Shown: one piece after another, positions 36,885 through 51,100 of the stretch
How positions within the stretch are numbered: position 1 is the first letter of the stretch
Layout: every line of letters begins with the position of its first letter
Assembly (NCBI GenBank): GCA_022316685.1
Contig: JAKJHU010000024.1
Location: 6,766,501 to 6,830,500, forward strand
DNA: 64,000 bases
Direction: 5' to 3'
Origin: Progne subis subis
Taxonomy: Eukaryota > Chordata > Aves > Passeriformes > Hirundinidae
Made by a program: the position numbers and the translations under genes
Notes under the pieces: model-generated
Told to the model about the DNA's origin: nothing
Database searches by the model: none
What the model saw: the letters and a program-made list of their open reading frames with translations, nothing else

Positions 36885-38643
36885 AATCACAGTTTAGGAG
36901 CGAAAACTTATCTGATAGAAAACTGACAACCATTCCTACTATTGCTTTTTTATAAGGCCTCCATGCACAGTTGGAAGCAACATTAATTCTTACATAATTT
37001 GTTCCATTTGGCCTTTCAAAATAAGATGTAGCAGATCCAACTAAAACTAAAAAGCTAAAGCAATAAAAGCCTAGTCAAATAAATTAAAAGGAATAAAATC
37101 TCACATTCCATGTCTTCCTCCAGTGTTAGGAAACCAAAATCATCAATTTTTTAGACTCTATTAATCTCTAATAGGTTATCTCTAGCAGAAACACATCAAG
37201 ATCTGCAACATCTATTGACTTTATGCTATAAATGCAAGGAATATACCTCTAATATTAATTTGTGCTCTATTTTAAGAGCATATACAAATTCACTTGGTTC
37301 TAGACCTTTTTTAAAAGAAGTAAGCCCCATCCTTAAACTCTATGACCAGATAACAAAACATCCTGTGTTGATGGCAATCTAATAACATAACATTCATTTG
37401 TGAAACAAAGCCACATGCAATTTTTAGGAAAGCAGCTCTTCTTTCTGGAAGGGATATGCATGACCTTATGGCTTACAGATGTGTACCAAAAACTGCCTTT
37501 GGCCTCCCTCACTGAGCACCAGATGGTCTCACATCATGAGATTCCTCTCACATATGAGTATTGCAGTCTATATGCTTAGTCACTAGAGCTATAAATAGTC
37601 TAAATCATATTTTTTTTTAACCAGTAAAATTTATCAGCCACTTTCAGAGGGTGATCTTCCTCAAGGAATTAGCAACAATTTGAACACATGGCTGGTTCAA
37701 ACAGTATTTGTTAAAACTCCCAAAAATACAAGTATGTCAAGTGGTTTCCAAAAAAAATAAAATTTCGGATTTGCTGCCTTGAGCTCCCACAAAGGAATTT
37801 AGCTTTTAGTGGTTGGTGTGGGAGACAAGGGTAGGAAGGAGTAACAATTTCTAGTCAAAGTTTCAGCCCTTTGCCTAGTCTGTCTGGTTTTATAGCTCGC
37901 CACATGTATTCCTTTTTGCAAAAATCTGTTAATAATTATAGTTCTGCAGAAAACACTCTGGTTTCCATATCAGATTCCCATGGCTGCTGCTGGGAATGGT
38001 TCTTAAAACAGCAGAAATGAGCCTTTCACAGCTCTGTGCTTACTGCATTATTCTCAGCATGTCGCCGACGATATCACATTTCTATTATATTGTGTTTTTA
38101 CCAGACAGCCACGAAGAATGTCGAAAGACTATTAAATGGTCAGGTTTAAAGCTCACTGAAGAAATAATTGGAAAAAGACTAATGTTAACTTCAAAGGCTT
38201 TCATTTCCAAAGGATTCTTTTCACCCTGTAGTGCATGATTCCTCCCTCACTTTTCTGAAAAATGGTGAATTTGAAAGGGACTGAAACTTAAATTCCAGTC
38301 TGAAATTCTTCACATATTTTGGGGATGACCTAACTGAGGTCTGAATTGTGCAGCTGACCCCACACTAATGGCTGAATCAAGCACGTCAGTTACAGGCACC
38401 TTAAGGTCATAGGTTATTTGTGCCTTTTTAAAAATTTAACCTATTTGATTGCCATACATATAATGCACTGGAGGGGGTGGGGGGGAGTGGAGAAGGTCAC
38501 CTGTAAACTAAAAAAGTTTAACCAATGGCTTGCCTGCAATTAAAAGCAGAAAATCCAAGCCAGTAACATTTCAATTTTTGTTGACTAAACTAAACTTTGT
38601 TATTATGGAACTATATATTTTTTGGTTTCAATTTATTCAAACA

Positions 38644-38706
<63 letters not shown>

Positions 38707-39295
38707 CCTAGGCAGGCAGGTAGCATAACAAAATATCTGAATATATTTTGCTAATATTTAAACATCAGTTTGAATTTTCTGTATGGTTTTTGGTTTTGCT
38801 ACAAATTAAACTAGTTAACTGATCTTCACAGTGACGATGTAGCTCCATTTTTAAAGGACAATTTCTCTCAAATCCCTTTTAATTTCATACACATACTAAG
38901 AAGTAGCTCCTCTCCCACGGCATTGCAGATTTGACTCACATACTATGATGATGAGTGGAAAGCGCTCTGTGCACACAGCTGTGTTCTGTGACACATGTTG
39001 GAACTGCTATGAAATGCCTTATAAGGTATTGCCCTGGCTTGGTCTTCAACATATTTTTCTGAGATGGTCTTGCATTTGGATTTGTACACAATAAAAAGTT
39101 AAGTAATCCAAAACCTGCGGATGTACGATGAGGAACAGGCTTGCAGGGATTAAGTGATGCAAGGTTTTAAACACACAAACTAAAAAATCAGCTATCAGTA
39201 GCCTCCAGTGACATGACTTAATTTGGTTTATTATGAGAGATTCTTGAGTCTTTATCTTTTCACTAAATGAGAATAATAAAGATTTTAGAGAATAA
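36885..39295. other. Intergenic DNA
   Basis: AT-rich, no gene recognised. Contains a G-rich run near 38470-38485 and the T56 tract listed separately. Confidence 0.6.
38646..38701. repeat. Poly-T tract, 56 bases
   Basis: Uninterrupted T56, unusually long. No retrocopy body or AATAAA on the complementary strand was recognised in the flank. Confidence 0.95.
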
Positions 39296-39299
39296 ACAG

Positions 39300-39688
39300 A
39301 GTCATAGGTTCAGCCCAGAGAAGAGGAGACTGAGGGGAGACAGCATTATGGTCTTCAACATCCTTGTGAGGGGAAGAAGAGGGGTGGACACTGATCTCTT
39401 CACTCTCTTGACCAGTGACAGAATCCAAGGCAATGGCCTGAAGCTGTGTCAGGGAAGGTTTAGACTGGGTATCAGGAAAAGGTTCTTCACCCCATGGGTG
39501 GCTGAGCACTAGAACAGGCTCCCCAGGGCAGTGGTCACAGCCTTAAGTATGACAGAGGTCAAGAAGCGCTTGGACAATGCTCTCAGGCACAGGGTGTGAC
39601 TCCTGGGAAGTCCTGCACAGGGCCAGGAGTTGGACCTGATGGTTGTTATGGGTCCCTTCCAACTCAGCATATTCTGGGATTCTATGAA
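39300..39688 (+). mobile_element. CR1 LINE, 5'-truncated copy
   Basis: Typical CR1 3' region in plus orientation. In order it shows CAGCCCAGAGAAGAGGAGAC, a GGGGAGAC block, GGCCTGAAGCTGTGTCAGGG, GGTTTAGACTGGGTATCAGG, GAACAGGCTCCCCAGGGCAG, then GGACCTGATGGTTGTTATGG and the tail GGTCCCTTCCAACTCAGCAT ending in ATTCTGGGATTCTATGA. About 390 bp of 3' UTR/ORF2 end; no intact ORF. It fairly closely resembles the avian CR1 pattern, so the insertion is not very old. Confidence 0.92.
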
Positions 39689-40513
39689 AGCTTCATTCCA
39701 CTTTCTGCCTCATATTATAGTCAGAGTCTGCATAATCCAAGTAAAAATATCCTTCAAACTGGGAAACAACCCTCTTTTGAGGAAGCACAAATACATGGCT
39801 CATAGATTTTAGCTGTACATAACAGTAACTATGGATACAATGCAGAAAGTAAAAATAACTACTTTCACAAAGCCTGTACCTCCTAATGTATTCTATACCA
39901 GTCATGGTGCTTTAGGATACTTTGATTATACTCCTATATATTTTTAAGTTCTGAAGAGCTGCTTCATCCAGTCTGTGGTGTGAAATACTGAAAGATCATA
40001 ATAATATCTCATTGTAAATAACTGTTGGACAGCTAAAAATATCTTTATCTACACCATATACATACATAGGTTCATCTAATCATACACTATCCCTCTCTGT
40101 ATAATTTCTACTGGGTTTTTTTTTCAAAATGCCTAATTACCTAGTGAACACCAAGACCTCAGCATAGTGCATTCATACCAGCTGTAAAAAGATGCCTCAG
40201 CTATAAAGAGCTGTATAGATGGCACAGTGTGGAGGAAACAGACACTATCTCTACAGCAGTATATAGGAACATGAGATGCAGGACAATGGTGGCCTTGTTT
40301 TTTTGGACTTGGATATAATTTATCTGGAACACAGAAATATGCCAGAGTTCACAAATCTCCTTCAATGCTTAACAATTTTTCACATTTACACTCCGAATAC
40401 TCTTGTCCTTTTGCTGACTAGGGCTTTTCAGCTGGATTCCTGCTCATCTTCAGCTGGATTCCTCTAGTCTTTGGATTCTAGGGTCATTCCCCTTGCCCTC
40501 CAGTCTCTCTTGT

Positions 40514-40578
40514 CCATTCCATTCCATTCCATTCCATTCCATTCCATTCCATTCCATTCCATTCCATTCCATTCCATT
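40514..40578. repeat. (CCATT)13 pentanucleotide array
   Basis: Thirteen exact tandem CCATT units; on the minus strand the unit is AATGG, the same permutation class as the GGAAT satellite motif. The minus-strand frame encoding repeats of WNGME is an artefact. Confidence 0.97.
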
Positions 40579-43360
40579 TTCTTCTCTTTACCATCTTCCC
40601 TTTTGAGTACTTCCCCTCTGAGTAGAATTTCATCCCTACTCCTAAGCATTCATGGGCCACCTCTCTCTTCCCCCACAGTCCTTGATTTCTCCCACTATTT
40701 TTGCACCTGCTCCCTTTTTCTTTTAATAGGAATCTATACAAACATGCTTCTAGAATGGCTCAATTGTAACTACCAGAAAAACTTGTACTTCAAATACTTT
40801 CAGATTTAGTGCTGCAGTCCAAAGACCTCATATCTACTTTTCAGTTGCCTTCAATGCTCTTGTTAAAAACAAGCCTAGCAAACTTTTAACAAAAAAAGAA
40901 ACACCAATATAGTAGTTACACACAACTATCATTTCCAGAAAAGAGCTAGCAGGCATACCCTCAGGTAAATTAGGTAGCCCTGACTAGGAATTTGAAAAGC
41001 AGGAAATTACCCTTCATGTGACAGCACCTTAACGTGAAAAAAACCCAAAAACATTATCTGTGACAGTTTCAAGAGTTCAGCACTTTTCCACTGCCAACAT
41101 GTTTTTATGTTGCCAAGACACTTCTTGTCCTCTATTGTTGGCTTTAAAGCATTTTAATCCTGAAAATTTAAATGCTAAATTAGAAAGGAAAACTACATCT
41201 TTATCAACAATCCCTTTTGTTTCAGTAAACAAGATAAGGAGAATATTATTATAGCATCTGAGATAGAAAGTCACTGAGGATGAGGATGCCAGTGAGCCTA
41301 AATGACCCAGTGGGATCAGTCTAAACATCTCCTGACTTTATTTATTTCCTTGCTGTGGATCCAAATTATATCCTCTATACCAGTTCTTCTTTTGATCAGT
41401 CACATTCCATCAGCATCAAAGCTGAACTTCTCAGAAGAGGCATGTAACTTAAAGCTACAATTTGGATCCTTGTGTTAAAAGATCCAACTCTGCAATCCTC
41501 TGTTTGTTCAGATGTGTTTTTCTTCTCAGCTGCTCACTCATTTCCCCAGATACAATGAAATATCCAAGTTGCCTAATAAGTCCTCTGATATAATGTTATT
41601 TTATGGAAGCTTGTATAAGAAAAGTCAGAAGCTTCTAACCTTTCAAGCTGACTAATTTCCAGTGCCTTTCTTTATAGGCAGAGGTGTTAGTCCCCACTGC
41701 TCCCCACTGCTCTGTTCAGGGCTGTTGCCAAGCTAGTTTATAGTAATGCCATATTTTGGAAAACAGCTGTATCGGTCCCAGACCCCTCTTCATCCCATAA
41801 TGTTTTTGTAAAGAAGGCTCCATTATTCCCATTCCAGCCACGCCTAGAAACAGGTGTATGCAAAATCAGATTTTTCCCCTTAACACTGGGGTATCTGCTG
41901 GCCATGCTTATGAACTACACTCAATGCCAAAAAAGCTACCGGTGCTTCCAGGGCAGTAACATCCTAATTTTGGGTTCACTTAGGGAGAAGCATATCGAGC
42001 ATTCTGTTAAACAAGTCCTGTGACCAGATGAAGAACAGCTGCCTGTTTGCCTGGGAAAGGGGAACACTTCATCCTGACAGCAACTGGGCACGCTCAGAGT
42101 GGAAAAGCTGCTGGGGTACAGCTGGGGCAGTGGGAGGGAGTCAGTAAGTGAGGAACTGTGCAGACCAGGGGATTCCTGTGAGAAGGGGATTCACCTGCTC
42201 CAGGGAGCAGCTCCATGTATGACCCATGATGGGTAGAAGGCAGCTTTAATAATGCAAGGTAGGAGTGGACCTGTTCAGTTGGTTCAGTTGGTTCTCCAGA
42301 CCAACAGTGGTTTTACAGACAAGTTCTAGAGTAGTCCTGTGATCAAAAAGCCCAAATATAGTTGGGCAGATACAGACTGTCCAGGAGCAAAACACAGGAG
42401 AATGGCATTTTCTATTATTACAGATCTACATTTTTCATGTTTGTTATTTGTATGGCTAATGATATACGATTCTAATAATGTACAACCTGTCTTAAAGGAA
42501 AAGGCAGATGTGGCATGGAAGGGCCTCAGGTCCTCCTCACATTTCTGACTGGAACAGCTCAATACTGTGTGCTCCTATTTTCTATACCCATGAGGATGTT
42601 CTGTGGCTTTCTGGAAAGACCACAGACTGTAAAAGTGGATTTGTCAATCACCAGAAGAACAGCAATCTTGTCCTTTTCTTAATGAACCAGTACTCCAGGA
42701 ATTCTGAGCTGATGCATATGTAACAATATTCAATATAATTCCATTGCATTGCTAAACTCAAAAACATGAAAAAATTGTTTTTAGTATTAATAATAAATTC
42801 CAGACCTTTTTTTTGTGCAGTCAGCCTCTCACCATTCATTTTGTGATGCAATGATAAAGGAAGGAAATGATAAATGGAAATTCTGGCACTAAAAGACAAG
42901 CTCACAGCAGAATGAAAAGGAAGTATCTCAACACAGTGATCATTGAAGAGGTGTATTACAGGAAAGCAGTGTCAAAAATCTTCTCCATGAATTCATATCT
43001 GAGGATAAGAGAGTTTTCAGCTTATACTCTTTCTAATAGCACAAGAACTAATTCATTTAATCAGAAAAATGCAAATCCATTTTATAAAAATTTAGAAATC
43101 AGTATGTGTTTATCTGATTTCATTTATTGGTGAATCAACTTTGGCTCCTTTACTATGGCTTTTCTTTAGGTGTTGATCACTGTTGAAGAAAAGAGAAGCA
43201 AATTGTATTTCAGTTTAAAAGCTTTTGTCATCAGCAATAGAAGACTTCATCAGCTGGACTGATAACACCCAGGTTTGGTCTCCTCCTAACACTGTGTCAG
43301 CTCTGAGTCTTGTTGCCCTTGCACAGCCAAATTGATCACAGGAATACAAAAATTGATAGT

Positions 43361-43517
43361 TTGGGGGGTTTTTGGTTGGTTTTTTTTGGTTGTTGTTGGG
43401 TTTTTTGTTTGTTTGTTTTTGTTTGTTTGTTTTTGTTGGGGGTTTTTTTTTGTTTGTTTGTTTTTGGTTTTTTTTGTGATTTTTTGTGGGGTTTTTTTGT
43501 GGGTTTTTTTTTGGTTC
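43361..43517. repeat. G/T-only low-complexity tract
   Basis: Bases 43361-43478 contain only G and T; one A follows at 43479 and then G/T again to about 43515. Built from GTTT, GGTT and GTT units with several G runs. Extreme strand asymmetry; the Lys/Asn/Pro-rich frames across it are artefacts. Confidence 0.95.
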
Positions 43518-45078
43518 TTTTCTCTTTTTTTCCACCTTGTCATTGCACAGGCTACAGGAAGAAAAAATTAATTCCACCTATTTCTGCTTACTCTAATGAA
43601 GCACCCTTGACCTTAGAAGAGATGTACTAGCACAAATAACAATTAAATACACAGTAAGTATTTTCAGCAGAAATTAAGTCATTGGAAGATTTTGTTCATT
43701 GTGAACAAAACATATGGTGATACATTCCCTCCAGAGATTTTCAAAAGTGGAGTTACACAAAGATTTAATGTGGCCAAGGACAATAAACTTGATCATGCCA
43801 AGAGAAGTGCCACTTACTATGTTAATACATACATCAGTCATAAGTACAGGAACCTGATACAGCAAACTCCAAATGCATCTGGACTGTATAATTCCTTGAA
43901 AAATGAACTGATGTGAGCTCATCTGTACAGATAAACTAAACCCATCAGAGGTCAAGGAGTGTTCCACAGAAGCAGTTATGCAAAAGGAATAAACTGTAGC
44001 CACCTATGAGCAGGCACAGAAACATGCACTGGGACATCTTCCGAAGTGTAGGGGGAAAATGAGAAGAAAGAAAGCAGCAAAGTGTTATCAGACCTTAAGC
44101 TCTCCCTTAAGGATGGTGCAAAGAAAAATATTTCCAGTGCCTTGTCCTTCCTCTTGGTTAGTGGGGTTCAGGCTGCCCAAGATTGAACAAATGAGCCCCA
44201 TTTAGAGAAGAGTGAAACTATGAGGAAAAAGAGATGCTGATAAAGCCTATAGCTTTATGGGCTTTACCACAGGAGATAGCTAGGAGGCCATAGGGCATTA
44301 CAGCTCTAATTGACTGATTTGTTGGGCCCTATTAGCTCATGACTAAGCCTTTCACACTTAGTCTTCCTGACTAAAACAGACTAACTACTAAATTACATTT
44401 CCAAGATCTCAGCATTTGTAGCTTGCAACCACACAAGTTGTTTTTACAATCTGCCTTTCTACAATATTTTGAGTGATTTGCCCATAAACTGTGAAGCCTT
44501 GTTATTTGTACATGGCACCTTTGCCCAAATGACACAGGTTTCATTAGGTGCGTAGAGAAGATGTGAAGATGCATGATCAGAATTTTTTTTCATTTATCTG
44601 AAATTAACTGACATGGGAGGTGTCACTAAAGGCATTTCTGCAAAGGAAGCAGCCCAAACCAGTCCTAGAGCTTTTAAACTTGCAGCTTAAGGAAGTGTCT
44701 GAGTAATAGTATCTCATAAAGATATTTTGCCTTTGTGAATAATCTCAAGCATTACAAATCCCATAGTAATATTTAATGTTCTGCTTTGCAGTGACTGTTT
44801 AAAAATTACATCTTATTACTGATCTCTAGATTATCTAGCTTTAATTTTCAAGCACTATCTGGCATCATAAGTACGTCTGTGACTTAAAAGAGTCACCTCT
44901 TCTGCAGGCAGTTTCTTTTAGGTTAGCAGCAGCTGTTTCTTGTTCTTCACATCAACAAGTAAACAGGTAGAACTAAGTTATTATCAATTAAAGTTATTAT
45001 CAAAGGAAGGAATAGTTTTCTATTCTTTTTTTTTCTGTTATTATACTAAGTATTTTTGTTATTACACTAAAAAGAAAC

Positions 45079-45101
45079 AATGGAGAGTTAAACTCTCCAT
45101 T
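45079..45101. repeat. Near-perfect palindrome, 11-bp arms, 1-nt centre
   Basis: AATGGAGAGTT, a single A, then AACTCTCCATT. Dyad symmetry of this length with no loop is compatible with a dimeric protein site or a chance event. Confidence 0.85.
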
Positions 45102-48100
45102 TATTGCTCATTATTTCTAAAAGTGATACTGGATAGTGACTAAAAACAATTGGGAAAATTGAGTAATTAGAGAAAGTAAAACAATTGGAAGAGATCATAA
45201 TTTTTCTGATTCTATGACTCAAATCAGTTCATCTGTCTAGCCAGGAAAGAGACTGAAGGTATTACAAAACATAATGCTTTGTTCTTTTTCCTTTTACTTT
45301 TTGTCTGGAAGGAAGGACTACAATTATTTCTCTTGGAATCACTAGCATTAATTGTGCCTCTAGTGTGGTACTGAAATGTTTTAAATGTATTGTGGTACCA
45401 TGCTCTGACCTATGGTGAGTCAACTCTAGGAGCTAAGCTAGTAGTATTTTATATTATCAATTTTCTGGCAGTTTATCTGTCAAAATTGTTACACCAAATA
45501 TTTATGTCAAAACATGTAAGTAAATAGGGCTGTGGCAAAACTAAATTAACTTGGCTGAAGTCATTCTGGAGCTGCAGTTTCACTATAGGATTGATCTGAT
45601 TCTAACATCTGCAAATGAAAGCATCTCTTATGAATCTACTCCGTGCTACAAGAATGCCCTTGCAGATGACAATGATTCACAGTCTAAGTTCTTACCAGCA
45701 AGACAAAGCCAGTAAACAGCTAGAGATGTGTGAGTTAACTCTAACCTTGCTTCTTGGTGTACTTGTAGCAGAGACGTTACAGAAACTAAAGAAACATGGT
45801 ATATTGGGAAAGTTCAAAACTTTAGAATAAAGCTAGGTCCAAACTACTCTTATGGCCTCAGGGATGAAAAGCAACATTCAGGTTTGCAGTGGCTGAAAAG
45901 AAGATTCCAAGAATGAATTGGTGAGGGGCTGACCAAGTCTGAACTGTCTTGGCGCAGTAAATGGGGTCTTCGGGGCATGCTAGGGGTTGTCACAGGGGTG
46001 ACAAAGATTGACAGACCTTCTCCAACAGGAGGTTCAGATGTTGCCTTAGACACACAGTGAACTGTGTAACTGTGGAGGTGGCTGTGGTCTTGTGACTAAA
46101 TAGGGTTTCTCATCTCTAGCTTGCTGCCTCCCAGAATTTTTCTCATCCTCTTCCTTCTCTCCAGACCTCAGTACAGGACCATCCCCCTACCCAGCCTGCT
46201 GTCTTATCCTCCCCTCACATCTGGCCCCTGTAGCACTTCACTCCTTGGTGCCCCATCCTGGCTCAGCTCTGCTGCATTTCCTCCTCTGGTTCCATCCACC
46301 ACTACCAGCATGTGAGACACCAAGGGAAGCAAGGAACTCTTCCAGCAGCATTAAAGCTTGGGATTATATTAAAAATGGCTCTGCATGCAATGTGCAGTGT
46401 AACCAGCTCAAAGAGGGGTCATACAACTCCAGCAGAACAACGGGCACAGTGCAGGCCCTGAGGCCCCTCTTGTGCCCCCTCAAAACCCCTCACTGGGCTC
46501 TCCTGCTGCCTTTCAGAGGCCTCCTGTCCTCATGTGCCACATGTCAACAGCTGCTCAGCCTGGTGAAAGACCCAGGGACGGAAAACAGAACAGGGGCAAT
46601 TTGGTTTAGTGCTCTATTGTTTACAGCATTCCGTTCTTAGCTCCTAAAAGCTCTGAGTGCCTGGGCCAGCCCAAAAGAGCCTTTCTAAGCATCACAGAGA
46701 GATGAGAGCCTCAATGCAAATTACAGAAAAACAGGGAAAACCAAAACCAACCTTGGCTGGCATTGGCTTTTTACTGACCCAGTTTGGATTTCTGCCCGAA
46801 CTATCCACTAAAGAAAATATCATAAAGTCCTTGTACACAGAATTTGTGTGTCATGTCAGACTGGGCTTTGACCCAAACTAAACAAAACACTCGCTACACC
46901 ATGTTTGTACATCACACATCCCTTAATCTAGAACACTTATGGAACAGATCAAAGTAGTGGAAGGCTGCAAGTGCTTAACACAGTTTTTAACTGCTCCATT
47001 TAATATCCATCTGTACACTTATAGGCAAATAGACCTATCTCTTTTACTAAAGTTCTCAGTGTTTTGATATAAACATTTTTTTAGCATTTTTCCTTATATG
47101 TTCATATTATTCATTATGTTAATATATAATACCTTATGTATAAGTAGCAATAGTTACAAGTGTTTGAGACAGTTGGAAGATCTAAAGAGAAACAATGGCC
47201 AATGTTTTAATAACAAGAACTTCAAAGGACTATAGAACTACAGACCCATTTTAAAATTCTAGAGAAATTTTAAATTTAAAATATTGAATTAATTTTTCAG
47301 CTCACGTGAAGTTGTATAACTGCAGGAATACAAGGGAACTACCATGAATTTATTTCATCTGAGGATCAAGATAATAATAATATGGAGAAATAATTACCTG
47401 TGAATTTAGATTTTACTCTGGTGATGTTTTGAAATTGGGAAAATTTTAAAAAAATTTGAAATTTCAAAATCTTGACGTATCTTTGCATACTCTGCTTGTA
47501 TGTGACAGAATACTGCAAGAAAGTATTTAAATGAAGATGTGTTTGCACATTTCTGAAGAAATTGTGCAATCTTCCCCATTTAGAAAGCCATGTGTCAAAC
47601 TGACATTTCTGTTTGGAGATGTGATTTCACTGATCTGGCCATGCCTATGACATCATTTTCAGGAGTCACCAGTACAGGAAAGCAAATTATTCTCTCAGTT
47701 TGGTCTTGGAAAGCTAACCCCAGAGGAAGCATTCTCAATGCTCACAGACATGATCATCATTGCCTTTGTATAATGTATGCAGTTTCACCGTTTACACTTC
47801 ACATAAGAATCTATTTTCTAATTCTAAACAAAGGAATCTGAGGATCAATGTATTTCTTCAGCAATATTACTATTTTCAAGTGGAAAAATCATAAAGTTGG
47901 TATAGAGGAAAAATTGATCAGTATTACAGGCATACCAGCCTCTCTCAACAACCCTCCTCCTCCCAGTATCAGTAGAGTTTCAAAAAGAGATATCTTGACA
48001 TTTTAAATTTAAATATTTGAACAGCTTCCTCTTTTTTGCCGCATTAAGTCACTAAAATAACGTTGTCCAGTGTAAGCTGCAGGGTCACAAGTTCAGTAGC

Positions 48101-51100
48101 TGAGGAGGTCTTTGTGCAGTGGCTAAATCCTCTGGTTTTGTTTCCTCTACTCTAAGCCCACTGTGCTCATTAGACAGTAGCTGCGTGTGACCTGCCATGC
48201 TTAACCCCAGTCCACTTAGCACATGTAGTCATATCCACAGCCCCATTTCTTTTTCACTTCACTTTTTACCCTTCTATATTCCAAGACTGAGGAATCAGTG
48301 AAATTTTGTCTTCTGTGTCCCTCCTTGTCATCAGACAACAAAGCATACCAGTTACAGTATAGTATTCACCACTTAGAGTATTCTGTCTATAACAAGTGCC
48401 CTTATAGCAGATTGCATCTTGCAGCAAGTCTACCTAAGGTGCTTGAAAAACAATTTCAGTAAGTATTTCCACAGTGTTTTTCATAGCAGTAACTATAATC
48501 AGTTGACAGCATTAGTAAAGAAATCTTCTAGCATGTGTTCTTCACTGCCTGAAATGAAGAACTTCCCAGTTAAACCAATTTCCCTGCAAAAGGACCACAC
48601 TCAGTGTGTCACATCATCACAAGCAAAGCAAGAGCTGCTTTCTGTGCAAACTTCCTGAAACTTCTTGCAGTTGTTTTCTTTCCCTCATCTCTGAAGTGAT
48701 GTAATTTTCGCAGTGATGGCAGATTGCAAACTTCAAATTCTAATACTAAAGATCTAGTCCGTTTTAGTTTCAAATGCTTTCACATTATTTTCTGTCTGCT
48801 CTCCAGGTAATTTCTATGGACATTCCCCAGAATGCCTAAGAGAGAAACAAAAAATACTTCTCTAAGACAAATGCAGCTCTAGCAATATACTGATAGTATC
48901 TTTTTGTATTTTACCTAAATAAGTTCCTTCTTGGCTGTAGATACATTTCAGCTATTTCATAAAGACATATGTATTTGAATTTTGACATTGAAAACTTCAG
49001 GCCAAACTTCTGCAATCTTATCACACTCTTCTACACGCCTTATGTGTCTAGCCAAGTTTGTGGATTTGCACACAGAGAATATCAACCGTAACTCACTCCT
49101 GGTCTGCCCTGCCTTACATTACAAAGTCAATATTACAGTACCAACCAGTGGAATGAACAGATGTGTGTATTTAGATTAATTAGCATTCAACTTTACCCTA
49201 AATTGTGAGGCTTCTGTTTTTCATCTTCCTGTATAACCATTAAAATTAAGTTGGGCTACTCTGGAGGGCCATTCAGAGCACAGGTGTGTTCTATCTCCAC
49301 TGACTGAAAAGGGGCTGAGGTGAAACTGAAAGTCCTAATCTCAATATTTAAAGTTAAAAGTATAAAGACAAACCATGTGAACATCCTCTTATCCTCATGA
49401 CTGTGGTACATTCAGTATTGTTACTCATATCCATCCTGATCCACTTCATTTTAAACACACATTCTTCATTTTTCATTAAAAGTAACCACTGTATTTCAAG
49501 TTTTATATGTTCTGTATGTTGTAGTTACCTTGTCAGAAACTGGCTTTTAACTCCAGAAATGTTCCAGGTTCAGGTAATGTATAGTAAGCAAAGCAATCTA
49601 ATACACCTCCCTTCTTTTTAACAGTTTTAGCAAGCCTGTTGGGTTTCACTATAGTTTCACTACGTCTACATTAAATGGTAAATTGACAAGTACTGGTCAT
49701 TAAGTCCTACTTTAATCTTTTGTAAGGTTTTAGAGTAGACAGAAAAAAGTTTTAAAAACCCACGTGTAAAAACAAACAAACAAACATAATCACCAACAGA
49801 TATTTAATTAATCCTGCCCAGTCTTTTGGCATAAGAGAGTCTTATTGGAAAAAACCTGTACAATGAAAAGCCCGAGGATATTCACTAATCCAGGAATGGG
49901 AAGCAGACTCTAAGGCTCTTGGACTGTTCAGTCTGGATGAGAGATATGCGACGCTGTGACGTATGAGAAGAGTTATTTCCAACAGAGAATTATTAGTGGC
50001 TTTGTGCAAGTCGCGCATTAATGACAGGAGAGCTGAAGGTTCCACAAGTGCTAAAAGGAGCTAATAGTTTCACCAGGAGATCAGAGATCCCAGCTGACAG
50101 CAAAACCTCAGAGAGCTTACCTTGTTTAAAAGTAACCCATGGAAACCCACCAAGTGTGCACAGAGACAAAACAAGGAGAAGCTTATAAAAAGCTATTCAC
50201 ATTACAACCAAATTTGAGTACAAGAACCAATGAGTACAATGTGACTAGCAGTACTCTTAGGCTGATTCTCAAAGAAATTAAGTAACTATTAGTAGAAGAG
50301 TCCTACAGTGAGAAAAAAAAACAAACCGAAACTGAAACCAACCCAAATTCAAACCAAATGTTCCTCAAATAATTAAGCATTTTATGAAAGATTACATGAT
50401 TTGTTATCTGCAATAGTCTCAAATTCCCACAGCTCTGCATTCCAACTTCTCTTTGATATACATCCCAGCACGCTAACATTGTATAACAGCATATTCATCA
50501 TGACCTTATATTCATAGCAAGTACACTTACTGCTGCCTTTTGTCAAAGCTTTTAGGGAAAGTATACATAGGATTAAAATGATATTATGAATCAAGGGAAA
50601 AGTGCTATAAAAAAATCTCATTTGCTAGATTTCCAATATGTGCCTTTAAAATGTTACCATTAGTAAACTTAAGTGGCTGTGATCACAATTAAGCTATGTG
50701 AAGCTGAAAGGTAATTCATGTACTGCAGACAAAGGCAACATGAGGAATCAAATCAACAGCAGGATTACGTTTAGTCCTTTCTTATTACAGTTAGTCTAGT
50801 CAAGTTTTAAATTGCTGCCAGAAAGCCTGTTTCAGGACAAGTTCCATTTAGCTCCTTTTTACTAGCCTTAGTCATAATTCCAGTGCTTCAGCAGTCATTG
50901 GATTCATTGGTTTTCTCTAACTCTTTATCAGGGTCTCTCAGGTACTCCAAGGAGAGGTGAGATACTTAGATACTACTTTTTTTTTACTTGCTACTTGATT
51001 ATTTGGTGTATAAGCAGGTATGACAGCTTATGTTTACATACCATGAGGTAGCTAACTAAATAGTACCTGCTGTTGTTAATCTGAGTTACTAATACTATAG

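Noticed and set aside
40464..40741. Frames with WNGME and FHSIP repeats
   Set aside because: Translation of the (CCATT)13 array.
43215..43630. Lys/Asn/Pro-rich and Phe/Gly/Val-rich frames
   Set aside because: Produced by the G/T-only tract on either strand.
49890..50045. Possible old CR1 or LTR piece
   Set aside because: A phrase like TGTTCAGTCTGGATGAGAG recalls CR1, but the surrounding order does not match.
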